A DNA stretch of 48,206 nucleotides, from IMG/VR virus record IMGVR_UViG_3300011013_000023, positions 1 through 48,206 of that record; one strand, given 5' to 3'. The stretch is from a virus. The position numbers and the translations under genes were made by a program. Below, piece after piece: positions 8,453 to 17,892 of the stretch (positions are counted from its first letter, which is position 1; each line of letters begins with the position of its first letter). Below the pieces are notes generated by a model, which saw nothing but the letters and a program-made list of their open reading frames with translations, searched no databases and had not been told where the DNA came from.

Positions 8453-11400
8453 CTACTCCTTATTAAAAACTTCGATCTCTGCTCTTGCACTTGCATGTAG
8501 CGGAGGGATTTCCTCTAGGTCGAAGCTAGATTGAATGGAGTGAGAATCTGCAGAGGCATTTTTACACTTATCACAAGAGTCCTCTGGGGCAGCAATTCTC
8601 CATTCACTAAACTTCAAGTCTCTAGCTGCTTCAAGAAAACCAAGGTTATGTGCTTTCCTAATCTCTACATCTTCCATGAATTTGTTTCTAAACCTAAATG
8701 AATCAAAGACAGCTTTAACTCTGTGGATTCTATCACCCTTTGACAGATCCGCAATACTCTGCCTATCTACAGCATTGATTGTATCTCTGATCAGTCGTTC
8801 TATGTAGAAATCTATACGTTGTTGGATCTTGGAACGAGAGCGAATAGACGCATCAATTTGTTGATTACTATCACTATTCAGTTCTTTATAACCCCTCATG
8901 AAAGCTGCACTTGCTCGGCTATTGAGATCCTTAGACATAGAATCTTGAGTTGAAATAGCAAGCTGTCTAAACAGGAAGAAGTCAAAACCATTCTTATTAA
9001 CCATCTCTACAAGGTCACTCTCTAAGTCATTATACTTTGGGGTTAAGAAGTCTGTTGTCTTTGCCTGTGGCTTATTAGCAGCTGCAGTTTTTGCTCTTCT
9101 TTCTTCTGCTTGTAACTGCTCCTCTCCAGCTTCAACTCTTTGAGTTTCTGTTACAGAGGTAGACCTTGAAGCAGCAGCAGCCTTCGCAGCTGGAGTGAAG
9201 GGTTCATCAACAGCCTGGATTAAAGCTTTGGGCTCATCTATTAGCTTCCAGAATGTAGAATGCCACTCTGGGAACTGTTCTGCTAGATCCTCTATCTCTT
9301 GGGCCTCTAGAGAAGTTGGGATATCAAATGGCTGTCTTCCCATTCCAATTCTTGCTTCATGAATGGTAATAGCATTTTTTGCAAATAGATCTGCATGGTG
9401 ATTTTCTTTTTTAATCTGATGATCTAAATCGATCTCTTTAAACTTAAGGAACACTTTGTGTTCTTGGTTTAGTACATCAGAACCGAAGTTAGATTCTAGT
9501 AAAAGCTCACTAACTAGAAAATCATTAACCTGACACTCTAGAGTTCTTTGAATGTCTTTTACAGAGTCAACAAGATTCTGTGACATATTATCAGAAGTAG
9601 CACGGTTTGCAGTATTACCCTGGATAGTAATAAGTTTATTACGTCTAGTTACGAAAAGGTGATTGGGAACATTATAGCAATAAATAATCCCACTATAATC
9701 AACCTCACTAACATCTCTCTTGATGTTCAAAAATCTGTTTCGAGCTTTTCGTTCCCTCAGGTTAGCTCTTAGGTAAAAGAAGTGACCGATTTCAGGACTA
9801 TGTTTTTCAGAAATATTACAGTTATATCCAGCAGATATTAGAAGTCTCTGGATCAAGTCAACAACAAGCGGCTCGGTTACTCTCATATAGTATTCAAGTC
9901 CGCCACTTCTACTGTCTCTTTTTCTGAAGGCTACCTTCGTGAAGTTACAAGCGAACACCTTCCTAGCTGCTAGAGTAAAGTTCTCTGCCCAGCTAAAAGC
10001 CTCTACCGTGGTAAATTTCTTGAAGAATCCACCCAGAGTATTAGCATCAATTCTTATGCAGTTCTTATTTCCTACCTTCTGGGCTGTCCAAGGAATTTCC
10101 AAGTCAGATAAGACTTTGATTATATCCTCTTCCTGACCAGTACCCCTTCTTCCTTTTAAGAACAAGAAGTCACCTGGCTCGTTCCACATAGGTTCATTGC
10201 CAGCTATATAGCCAGCAACAGCAGCAAGACTTATTTCGTCCTTGTGAGGTAATTTAACATTTGCCTTGTCTGCAAAAGAGGTTGTACTAAGTAGGTGACA
10301 CTTGTACCCAGCTTTGCCAGCTAAGATATCCTTTGCAGACATCTTGGTCCACATACATTCATCGTTTGTACAAACCCACATGTCATGATTTGGAGTGACA
10401 AGAATGTCTACTCTTGAGTTTTTAAACTTGATCATCTTACCAACATAAGGATTTTCATACTTATAATTAGCAATGTGAAATTCAATCCTTTTACTTTCTG
10501 GATTATAAGTGGCAATCTTTTCTTTTGTATGATCGATAGCCCAGTGGAATTTCCACCCAGATTCAGTTAGTGTTTGAGTACTAGAATCGTAACATTCACC
10601 TTCACCCATATCTACAGCTGAAATACCAAGACCAGAGAAGACTCTCTTCTTGAAATGTTCAAGATAACTCTCTGCACGTAGGGCTCTATTCTCTGTACCA
10701 ATAAGTTCGATATTGTGTCTATGAGAAGTAACGATACCGCCTTCTGAAGGCATGTATTGAATTTCACGTCTGGCGATTTCAATTTCTGTCTCACCCTGTT
10801 CTGTAATAGTTGCAGGTTGAGCATCGCTACCTATTTGGTAATGGAATAGTGGAAATAAGTGTTGATATATAAGAAGTTCTATATTCTCTTCAATCTTTCT
10901 AAGAGCACGAATATCATCTATGACTGGAACTAGAGTGGGCGTCCCAAACATGAGACCTTCTTTCTTGTTGAAGTAGAAATGTACAACATCTTCTGCTGCA
11001 AAGATCTTGAAGCTACCATCATGCATACGTTGTTTCCAACGGCGGACCTTACCAAACTTGTCAGCATCAACCAGCATTGTTTCTGGTGGAGCAATAAAGT
11101 ATCCAGCGATTGGCTGTAATAGCTTCTCTTTTCCGGGAACCTGTCTAGGTTGTCCACCTGATGCAGACTCTTTCCTTACTTTTACAAGAAAAGCATTGGA
11201 TTTTTTAATCAATCCAGAACCGATGGCTTTGACAAGTTCATCTGTGGGGATACTTGTAGCACGTGCTATTTGGTCAAGTCGTGATTTTATATATTGTATA
11301 GTACGAGGATTTGGGCCAACGAATTCATAACCTTCTTTAAATAGTAGGCCAATCTTCTTTAGGTAAGCCTGATGAACATAGGAGTCGGTATCCTCTACGC

Positions 11401-11647
11401 GGCCAACCTGGGAAAGATCATATTCAGACTGTATAAAGTCACCACGTCTACCCCTGTCTGTATTATAGCTAAGAACATTTGGCTTAACAGGTAAAATATT
11501 AGCTGGCTGCTTGTGTTCAGGAATAGAAAAGCCCTTAAGCTCAGGGCGAATAACTGGACCACGATCTTTGATTCCTACATTAATATTACTATCTGAAATA
11601 ATAGGAAAATTTACCTTATCTCCAAGTTGAAAACCAAAAATATTCAT
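8453..11647 (-). CDS. portal protein with intein and C-terminal MuF-like domain
   Basis: The start is set at the ATG at 11647 (MNIFGFQLG), 7 nt after the upstream stop; a TTG nine codons earlier is possible. The 1064-residue product has portal features: RRWKQRMHDGSFKIFAAEDV, HFYFNKKEGLMFGTPTLVPV, and SGLGISAVDMGEGE followed, after an intein, by TANRATSDNM, the conserved portal core. The C-terminal region is helical and ends PEDSCDKCKNAS...IPPLHASAR, the Cys-pair/PPLH signature of Mu gpF/SPP1 gp7-like minor head proteins. Portal and head-morphogenesis functions are therefore in one chain. The portal ring is the packaging vertex to which TerL docks. Confidence 0.88.
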   Translation of the reverse strand: MNIFGFQLGDKVNFPIISDSNINVGIKDRGPVIRPELKGFSIPEHKQPANILPVKPNVLSYNTDRGRRGDFIQSEYDLSQVGRVEDTDSYVHQAYLKKIGLLFKEGYEFVGPNPRTIQYIKSRLDQIARATSIPTDELVKAIGSGLIKKSNAFLVKVRKESASGGQPRQVPGKEKLLQPIAGYFIAPPETMLVDADKFGKVRRWKQRMHDGSFKIFAAEDVVHFYFNKKEGLMFGTPTLVPVIDDIRALRKIEENIELLIYQHLFPLFHYQIGSDAQPATITEQGETEIEIARREIQYMPSEGGIVTSHRHNIELIGTENRALRAESYLEHFKKRVFSGLGISAVDMGEGECYDSSTQTLTESGWKFHWAIDHTKEKIATYNPESKRIEFHIANYKYENPYVGKMIKFKNSRVDILVTPNHDMWVCTNDECMWTKMSAKDILAGKAGYKCHLLSTTSFADKANVKLPHKDEISLAAVAGYIAGNEPMWNEPGDFLFLKGRRGTGQEEDIIKVLSDLEIPWTAQKVGNKNCIRIDANTLGGFFKKFTTVEAFSWAENFTLAARKVFACNFTKVAFRKRDSRSGGLEYYMRVTEPLVVDLIQRLLISAGYNCNISEKHSPEIGHFFYLRANLRERKARNRFLNIKRDVSEVDYSGIIYCYNVPNHLFVTRRNKLITIQGNTANRATSDNMSQNLVDSVKDIQRTLECQVNDFLVSELLLESNFGSDVLNQEHKVFLKFKEIDLDHQIKKENHHADLFAKNAITIHEARIGMGRQPFDIPTSLEAQEIEDLAEQFPEWHSTFWKLIDEPKALIQAVDEPFTPAAKAAAASRSTSVTETQRVEAGEEQLQAEERRAKTAAANKPQAKTTDFLTPKYNDLESDLVEMVNKNGFDFFLFRQLAISTQDSMSKDLNSRASAAFMRGYKELNSDSNQQIDASIRSRSKIQQRIDFYIERLIRDTINAVDRQSIADLSKGDRIHRVKAVFDSFRFRNKFMEDVEIRKAHNLGFLEAARDLKFSEWRIAAPEDSCDKCKNASADSHSIQSSFDLEEIPPLHASARAEIEVFNKE
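9614..10594 (-). other. intein in the portal protein (327 aa)
   Basis: Residues 352-678 of the portal (counting from 11647) interrupt the conserved core between DMGEGE and TANRATS. Block A is CYDSSTQTLTESGWKF with the catalytic first Cys. Block B contains VTPNHDMW (TxxH). Block F is YSGIIYCYNVPNHLFVTRRN, and block G ends KLITIQGN with terminal Asn. The +1 extein residue is Thr, and the penultimate residue is Gly rather than His. A LAGLIDADG-like piece (AVAGYIAGNEP) is present only once and looks degenerate, so homing activity is doubtful while splicing residues are intact. Confidence 0.88.
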
Positions 11648-11654
11648 TCCCTTT

Positions 11655-13130
11655 TTAAACCTCTGTATTATCAAGTTCAGCCAAGAAGGCTGCTAGCTTA
11701 TTGTCATCTGGGGTCTGTGCCTCAAAGAAACACTGTGGTATTACCCTTACTGGCGTATTAGCTTGAGTTATTATAGCATCAACTGCCTGATCTACCTCAT
11801 TATTTCCAGTTGGATCAATTGTTATATTAGATTCTCCCAAAATATCGTTAACATTAGTATCAAGAACAAGCATGATATTATTTGTTGTCGTATCTACAGA
11901 TATTAACACATTACTTTCTGGACCTAAGAATTCTTCAAAGAATTGGGTAAGAACAGAGTTTGCAGCCTCTGCATCTGGTATTTCACAATTCAACCCACCA
12001 GAAAGAGCCCGAACTGTAGCAATTAAAAATTGTATCATCCTAACAATCAACAGCTTATCATATTGTTTTGTTAAGAATTCCAGTGTTTCCTGTTGACCCC
12101 CACCGACAAACTTATCCAGTTCAGATAGTAACTCAGCAAGAACACTTTCTACCTCCACTACACCACTTGTAACGATTCTTTTCAGATGAAAAACAGAAGA
12201 GCCTAGACTGTTCTGCATATTACTTATGTAGTCATCATAGCTTAAACCTGCAGATCTAGCGCTTCGAAGTGCACCACTAACAGCTGGACTATTAAAATCT
12301 ACACCTGTTAACTGCTCAGTGCCTGTTATGCCAGTGATCTGTTCTAGTTCATTAGTTCTGCTTTCAATTGCTGAAATGTTCTGATTCTCTAAGAACCCAC
12401 CGGTTTTTATTTTTTCTAGTGATGCGCTTAGTTGTCCTATTACACACTGTAGGGGGTCCGTAACAAGAACCTTGTATTGACCAAAAAGCTGTGTGATGTT
12501 TGTGAATATAGGTTCAAATATAGGCTGAATTAACAGCTTCATTATGTCAGTGCTCTCCAGTATCTCCTTGGATGTCTGCCTATATAACATTGCAGACATG
12601 AGGGATATCATTCTTTGTATATCAGGAATGCAAACATCATTAAGAGCTTTTAGTAATAAACATGCATCTTGATATACGTCAGAGGCATTTAGCATATTCA
12701 TAATAAAAGCTAACTGTTTTAGATAGTTCCCTAGTAGATCTTCAAGTGTATTAAGAAGGGTATCGTTTAAGCTAAGCGCCAAGTCTGCCCTAAATTTTAA
12801 TCGTAGAGAGCAAGGGACACATTTCTCTAGCCACTCTAATCCCAAGCCAGACATTTGATTTCCAGCTGCAAGAATTCCAGAAGCGTCGATGGGAAGTTCC
12901 ACGCTAATACTGGATTCTGAAGCTGCATTTAACAACTGTTGTATTATATCAGGGATTGGTGGTGATATAGCATTGGTAAGGTTTGAGCTGGCACTATCGG
13001 CACCCACCTGCATCATTACAGTGCAGGACATTAGACCCCCAATAACATTATCCTCCGCAGGCGCAGAGAGCATCTTCTTCTGGAAAAGTTTAGCGACCTG
13101 CGAACAGTCTTGTAGTTTCGTAGCTTCCAT
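11655..13130 (-). CDS. hypothetical structural protein upstream of portal
   Basis: A 491-residue mainly helical, Leu/Ile/Asn-rich protein without signal peptide or obvious catalytic motif. Cysteines are scattered (CSLRLKF, CLLLKALNDVCIP). It lies immediately upstream of the portal gene with a 7-nt gap to the portal ATG, and downstream of two other unknown genes of the packaging block. Position suggests an internal or vertex protein of the head. I do not recognise the family. Confidence 0.6.
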   Translation of the reverse strand: MEATKLQDCSQVAKLFQKKMLSAPAEDNVIGGLMSCTVMMQVGADSASSNLTNAISPPIPDIIQQLLNAASESSISVELPIDASGILAAGNQMSGLGLEWLEKCVPCSLRLKFRADLALSLNDTLLNTLEDLLGNYLKQLAFIMNMLNASDVYQDACLLLKALNDVCIPDIQRMISLMSAMLYRQTSKEILESTDIMKLLIQPIFEPIFTNITQLFGQYKVLVTDPLQCVIGQLSASLEKIKTGGFLENQNISAIESRTNELEQITGITGTEQLTGVDFNSPAVSGALRSARSAGLSYDDYISNMQNSLGSSVFHLKRIVTSGVVEVESVLAELLSELDKFVGGGQQETLEFLTKQYDKLLIVRMIQFLIATVRALSGGLNCEIPDAEAANSVLTQFFEEFLGPESNVLISVDTTTNNIMLVLDTNVNDILGESNITIDPTGNNEVDQAVDAIITQANTPVRVIPQCFFEAQTPDDNKLAAFLAELDNTEV

Positions 13131-13134
13131 AATA

Positions 13135-13806
13135 TTAAACGGGATTTACAGGAATACCTGGACCCACAGGCGACCCTGGCGCTGGAGTTGTTACATTATG
13201 TATGTGACCAGCGATTTTTGAGTTCACATAAAGAGATCTTAGTGGATGCAGCATTAAGAACATTAAAGGTATAGTTGCAATTAGATATGCAGGAATAGGT
13301 ACAGGTGGAATAATAATAGACATCTGATTAAGCTCAGGTCGCCTATCTTCTCCTGCTCCCCCAAAGTTAGTTTCAGGACCAGGATTAACAGCAGGAATCT
13401 GATTTCTCTGCCCAGCATCTTTTCCGTGTGCTTTTAAATCAGACATACACTTTCTATACATAGGAAATGTTATTTCTGTACAAACTTTAATACCAGAGAG
13501 ATTGGGCAGTTCTTTTGCGCAATCTGGAAACAACCTGGCGGCTGCTTGTGCTGTTGCAAACTCTTCTGGATTATCGGGGTTTAGTGTTAAGACAACATCT
13601 TTTGCACGATCTGCAATTAGCTGTTCTGCGATCACGGCTGCTTTATTTAAATTTGTAAACCCATCAATGAGCTGTTGTATACGCTCAGGTGTTTCTATTG
13701 GAGGAGTAGATGGAGAAGGCTCTGGAATAGTATCTACAGACCTTGGTCCAACGAACTGGATCAAGGGTCTCCTATTTAAAATAGATTTATTAAACGCATC
13801 TAGCAC
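13135..13806 (-). CDS. hypothetical protein with a hydrophobic C-terminal segment
   Basis: A 223-residue protein with a GTG start; GGAGAA lies 11 nt upstream. After a proline-rich stretch near residues 25-45 there is a helical region, then a hydrophobic segment (about residues 168-188, PVPIPAYLIATIPLMFLMLH) that could cross a membrane, and a proline/glycine-rich tail. It is tightly packed with neighbours (gaps of 1-4 nt). A virion protein that inserts in the membrane at entry would fit, but that is a guess. Confidence 0.55.
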   Translation of the reverse strand: MLDAFNKSILNRRPLIQFVGPRSVDTIPEPSPSTPPIETPERIQQLIDGFTNLNKAAVIAEQLIADRAKDVVLTLNPDNPEEFATAQAAARLFPDCAKELPNLSGIKVCTEITFPMYRKCMSDLKAHGKDAGQRNQIPAVNPGPETNFGGAGEDRRPELNQMSIIIPPVPIPAYLIATIPLMFLMLHPLRSLYVNSKIAGHIHNVTTPAPGSPVGPGIPVNPV

Positions 13807-13807
13807 T

Positions 13808-14254
13808 TTAGATTAGATTCTCCTGGCCATGTAGAACAAACTGCACATCATCAAATGTTTGAACGTCTAGCCCTGCTGGGATTTCAATTCTTACCCAGAA
13901 GGGTAGAAAAGTAGATGTATCTGGAGATGATGGTGCACCTATATCTGTGAAGTTAATAGTGTTGGCTGCTGCTGTATTATCCCAGTCAGCCTGAGTTGGT
14001 TGATTGTCGCCCTCAGATAGCTTCCACGTAAAACTATCTACTGATCTATCAACAATATTATTACCGCTAGTATCCTGCACTGTCATGGTGATATTGTCGT
14101 AATAATAAAGAGCACTATTATTTCTGACATATAAACGAAACTGTTTATAGCCGCCTGATCTACCATCGAATGTTACAGCTAGTGGATTAATTAGATCGCC
14201 GTTCTGGGATAGTACAGAATCGTTACTTGCCAGTAGGTATATTGCTAATGCCAT
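13808..14254 (-). CDS. small beta-rich structural protein
   Basis: A 148-residue protein with GGTGAT ahead of its ATG. The sequence is a series of short strands (QFRLYVRNNSALYYYDNITM; FWVRIEIPAGLDVQTFDDVQ), consistent with a single beta-sandwich domain. It directly follows TerL in the operon, a place where head-completion or decoration proteins are often coded. No family recognised. Confidence 0.55.
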   Translation of the reverse strand: MALAIYLLASNDSVLSQNGDLINPLAVTFDGRSGGYKQFRLYVRNNSALYYYDNITMTVQDTSGNNIVDRSVDSFTWKLSEGDNQPTQADWDNTAAANTINFTDIGAPSSPDTSTFLPFWVRIEIPAGLDVQTFDDVQFVLHGQENLI

Positions 14255-14264
14255 TTATATCACC

Positions 14265-17200
14265 TTAAATATTCTTGCGCTTGGGTGGACCACCACGTGC
14301 GCCTTTTCTAAAGTCGGAACCTCTCCCAGGGGAAACATTTGACCTACCTGGAATATAAGACTCTTTCCGTTGTTTTTCAACTGGTTCTGTCCAAAGCGGT
14401 AAAGATTCTCTTGCTCTATATCCAAACTGAGTCTTATTTGGATTTTCAAAGGCAGATCTGTCATTGTCTGGCTTAGCAGCCTGTGCCTGCTGTAGCTGAG
14501 TAGGTGCGCCGCTTCCCATGTTTGGATCAAAATTATTGTGTCTTATTGGAGAAAACAATATGCGATGATCTGATCCAGGCTTGCCAAACGAGGTTTTTTC
14601 AAGAGTGAAGGCAACAAGAGCTAGCATTAAGGCATCAAGATTGTGATCTCCCAAGCCCTCACTGTTTGTAGCATACACAAACTGTCCAGTTGGAGATACG
14701 TTCTTGACTATGTAACCCATCAACTCTGCTGCCATCTGAATGTCACTTTCGGGGAATAGAATATCTCCAGCTTCAAACCTTCTAACTGAATTTTCAACTA
14801 AGAAGCCCTTTGCTGGTTTATTAACCTTTTCTTTAGTAAAGGGATCGTGGGTCTCTACCTTGCTTCCGAAGTCATAAGCTTTAACAATAAAAGGAAGTCT
14901 TGAGTCAATATGCTTAGGTCCCTTCTCTGGATTAGACATTGAGTCATAACCAAACTTATGCAGTACTTCTACTTGCATTGCTCCATAGCCACGATCTACA
15001 TAAATAGCGAATGGTCTCCACTTTCTATTAAACTCTGCGATACGATCGCATGCTGCAAGTTGTGTCCAGCCTGCTCTTTGAACAATGTCCTGATCTACAA
15101 TGTAGAACTTACTAGTTGCTGGATTAAAACCAATCACTCTGATGGTTGTACCAATAGCTGGAGAGTTCCAGTCTACACCTATACTATATAGCCAGCTTGG
15201 CTGTGGAGACATGTCTTCATATTCATAATCAACCTGTGCAGCCTCAACGTATTGAACCTGGAAGACACCCTCTTCTTGTTCACCAAAGTCAGCCAAGACT
15301 TCATGCTTATAGCCGATATCCGTATACTCATCTCTAAAGTATTGTTCCATCTCTGGATCCCAGTTAGGATTAACTGCTGATGAGTAATGAAACTCTCGCC
15401 ACTTATCAGAACGACAGTTGTCATAGAACTTCTCACGTTTACCAGATGGAGTGGAACTCATCCAAACAAGAGCGTCTGGATGGTCAATGGTGATAGCCAT
15501 AGCAGCTTCGACATCAGCTTTACTTAGATAATCTGCTTCATCAAACACAAGCATGTTAGCATCTTGACCACGAGCACTAGCTGCACCACTTCCTGACTTA
15601 GTTCCTGCAGTGAAACCCTTTATATAGGAACCATTGTGAAGCTCCATCGAATATTGAGGAGCTTTAACGTTTCGTCTAATAGAGTTAGAAAGTGCAGGTT
15701 TACTTTGTAGTAGTTCTTGTAAACGAGCAAAGATTAGATCAATTTGTGATTGAAAAGGAGTGATGAGAACAACTTTAAAATTGTTATTAGTGAACATGTG
15801 AAACAGAATAGATATAACAAGACTCTCTGTCTTGCCTGCTCGACGCCCAATACGAAAGATTTTTCTTTCTGCTGTACAATTATGAACTATGACCCCATCA
15901 CTAACAAAGTTGTGACGTGTATCTACCTCTATATCGTAGACAGGTTCTTGGCCAATCAACTCTATGCTTTTAATTTTAGTTCTAGTAGTAGTCTTTAGTT
16001 TTCCACGCTTTTTATTATGATTCCTTTTTTTAGTTTCTGACAAAGCTAATAAAGACTTCTGTTCCTTTCCATAGATAGGACCAGAAAAATTCAGAAAGGT
16101 TTCTATATCACTAATTCTATTAATAACTAGAGACCTAGATACGTCTCCATTCTTTTTCATATCGACATAGACCTTACTCGTTGCAATGCCAATCTTTTTT
16201 AACAACAGTCTATATAATCTCAAGAAGTCATCACTACCGCTAGATAGTGACAATACTACCCTTAGGTGGCTTAGGTGGTTTTCTTTTTTAAGATAAACAC
16301 AACCATCACCAGACCACGACCTGTTAATAAAATAAGACAATGCTTCTTTTGAAAACTTAAATGCAAAATTAGTAATAGATAACTCTCTCGTATATTTATC
16401 CCTACAGCCGATATCTCTTAAAAACACCAGTAGCGGATGTGATTTGCCAGATATGCTAATTGTCCAAAATTCTTTATGAGAAACCCCATCCTTGCTAATT
16501 TGAGCAGGCCTGTAGGATACTAGTGGACGATTTGTTTTAAAATGTTTTTGAACTAAATCAGCGAACTCTTCAACATATTCTCTTCTTGTATTTGAAAACT
16601 GAACAACATGCTTTTGACCAACAACGCTAGTATTAGATACGTAACCATCTGTCACAATATAACCTAATAGCTTTGCAAGATTGATTGAATTTTCGTTTCC
16701 AAATATTCCAAAGCTATTTAATGTATATACACGATCACCCACAGAGAGCCCCTTTTCTATAGAGGAGTAGACTCTTTTAAAGGACTTGTGACCAAATAAT
16801 TGATTAGTTGCCCCAGCTTTAACCCATGAAAGAATAGGGTGATTGTCAGTTACTTTTAATATATCACCATTAGTGAGTTCTATTTTATAGATATTTTTGA
16901 GACCATTATCCCAGGTGTTTAATACTTTATAAGAGTTTTGAGTCTGTTTTCTATTTTCATTATAGGTAACAACCTTGTCTCCAACTTTTACATCCTTGAT
17001 GTTTCTAACAGTTCCATCAGCTAGAAATATTTTAGAATCCCCTTGTAAACAACGGAGCATTTCTGCCTGATAAGGACGATGGTAGTTAGAGGCTCTTCCT
17101 GGAAACCTCTCTACCAACCTGTCACGTTCTTCTGCATTTTTTCTTATCCAGACACTGTGATCTGGATCAAGACAATGCCAATCTAAAACTTCTGCTGCCC

Positions 17201-17396
17201 AAGTTACAGGATCCAGAAGCAGGGCAATGTTGTCATGTGCTGGAATGAGTGATGCTGTTTCATCACCTACATAAGATTCAGGGATGCCTCCACATTGAAT
17301 CTGGAAGGTTGAGCCCTTTTTTAGCTTATGCTTGCAGGTGTAATTCTTAACGCAACTACGACAAGTTTCACTTGTATTTAATAGATTGAGTGCCAA
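14265..17396 (-). CDS. terL: terminase large subunit (ATPase/nuclease) with intein
   Basis: A 1043-residue precursor with a TTG start (no ATG nearby; 3 nt after the upstream stop codon). Residues 507-1043 plus 1-115 form TerL. The N-terminus has a Cys cluster (CRSC...C...C). Walker A is GRRAGKTE at about 517-524, Walker B/catalytic Glu is MLVFDEAD at 615-622, and the coupling motif is SSTPSG at 647-652. The nuclease domain has GVDWNS (D742), YVDRGYG (D801) and GDHNLDALMLAL (D917/D921). The tail is Arg/Gly-rich. It translocates DNA into the prohead through the portal and cuts concatemers. A 391-residue intein (116-506) must be removed for the ATPase domain to be continuous. Confidence 0.93.
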   Translation of the reverse strand: MALNLLNTSETCRSCVKNYTCKHKLKKGSTFQIQCGGIPESYVGDETASLIPAHDNIALLLDPVTWAAEVLDWHCLDPDHSVWIRKNAEERDRLVERFPGRASNYHRPYQAEMLRCLQGDSKIFLADGTVRNIKDVKVGDKVVTYNENRKQTQNSYKVLNTWDNGLKNIYKIELTNGDILKVTDNHPILSWVKAGATNQLFGHKSFKRVYSSIEKGLSVGDRVYTLNSFGIFGNENSINLAKLLGYIVTDGYVSNTSVVGQKHVVQFSNTRREYVEEFADLVQKHFKTNRPLVSYRPAQISKDGVSHKEFWTISISGKSHPLLVFLRDIGCRDKYTRELSITNFAFKFSKEALSYFINRSWSGDGCVYLKKENHLSHLRVVLSLSSGSDDFLRLYRLLLKKIGIATSKVYVDMKKNGDVSRSLVINRISDIETFLNFSGPIYGKEQKSLLALSETKKRNHNKKRGKLKTTTRTKIKSIELIGQEPVYDIEVDTRHNFVSDGVIVHNCTAERKIFRIGRRAGKTESLVISILFHMFTNNNFKVVLITPFQSQIDLIFARLQELLQSKPALSNSIRRNVKAPQYSMELHNGSYIKGFTAGTKSGSGAASARGQDANMLVFDEADYLSKADVEAAMAITIDHPDALVWMSSTPSGKREKFYDNCRSDKWREFHYSSAVNPNWDPEMEQYFRDEYTDIGYKHEVLADFGEQEEGVFQVQYVEAAQVDYEYEDMSPQPSWLYSIGVDWNSPAIGTTIRVIGFNPATSKFYIVDQDIVQRAGWTQLAACDRIAEFNRKWRPFAIYVDRGYGAMQVEVLHKFGYDSMSNPEKGPKHIDSRLPFIVKAYDFGSKVETHDPFTKEKVNKPAKGFLVENSVRRFEAGDILFPESDIQMAAELMGYIVKNVSPTGQFVYATNSEGLGDHNLDALMLALVAFTLEKTSFGKPGSDHRILFSPIRHNNFDPNMGSGAPTQLQQAQAAKPDNDRSAFENPNKTQFGYRARESLPLWTEPVEKQRKESYIPGRSNVSPGRGSDFRKGARGGPPKRKNI
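15879..17051 (-). other. intein with LAGLIDADG homing endonuclease in TerL (391 aa)
   Basis: Residues 116-506 of TerL. Block A is CLQGDSKIFLADGTV starting with Cys. Block B is KVTDNHPILSW (TxxH). Two dodecapeptides, LAKLLGYIVTDGYV and LSYFINRSWSGDGCV, carry the acidic residues of an active LAGLIDADG endonuclease. Block F is VYDIEVDTRHNFVSDGVIVHN, written here as VYDIEVDTRH then NFVSDGVIVHN, ending in the canonical His-Asn; the +1 extein residue is Cys. It sits 11 residues before the Walker A motif, in a highly conserved part of the host gene. All splicing and nuclease residues that can be checked by eye are present, so the element looks active. Confidence 0.92.
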
Positions 17397-17399
17397 TGA

Positions 17400-17879
17400 T
17401 TAGATACCGCCGCCGAAGCTGCCAACTCCAAGGTTCCCTCTAAGGCTAGCGCCTAAGTTACCATATGATCTACGTGCTAAGCTCGCCATGTAATTGAAGT
17501 CTCTGCGGCCCTGAGCCCCCATGTTTCCCATACCACGCATTGCGCTAATCCCCAATCGTTGACCACCTGAGATATCCCCTGTTATCCCTTTCATACCACG
17601 TAGGTGTCCTGATCTATATCCACGTCTAGCACCGCGCATGCCAGCTCTACCATAGCGACCCATAGCAGCGCCACCCATGGCTCCAGTAAGGGCTCCGCCC
17701 AAACGACTTTGTCCACGGTCACGACCTATAGTTCCACCATAGATGCCGCCACCAGCTGCTCCAGCTAGAGTTGCCATATTAGCAGCACCGATTGCTTGAG
17801 ACCCCCGACTAAAAGCACCTTTGGCAAAATATGCGCCATCGCCAACCACACTACCTAAGAAAAAACCTGCCCCTGGCAT
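17400..17879 (-). CDS. glycine/arginine-rich protein with glycine-zipper repeats
   Basis: A 159-residue protein with an AGGAGTTG ribosome site. Residues about 38-75 are a glycine zipper (AGAAGGGIYGG, GGALTGAMGGAAMG), a pattern linked to membrane insertion, and the rest is unusually rich in Gly, Arg and Met (GRYGRAGMRGARRGYRSGH). It is the last of three similar small proteins coded just before TerL. Such proteins may be virion-internal, DNA-binding and membrane-active at entry; this is inferred from composition only. Confidence 0.6.
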   Translation of the reverse strand: MPGAGFFLGSVVGDGAYFAKGAFSRGSQAIGAANMATLAGAAGGGIYGGTIGRDRGQSRLGGALTGAMGGAAMGRYGRAGMRGARRGYRSGHLRGMKGITGDISGGQRLGISAMRGMGNMGAQGRRDFNYMASLARRSYGNLGASLRGNLGVGSFGGGI

Positions 17880-17892
17880 ATTAAAACAACTC

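Noticed and set aside
15750-17051. Group I intron instead of an intein in terL
   Set aside because: The inserted segment is one open reading frame continuous with TerL and has all intein splicing blocks.
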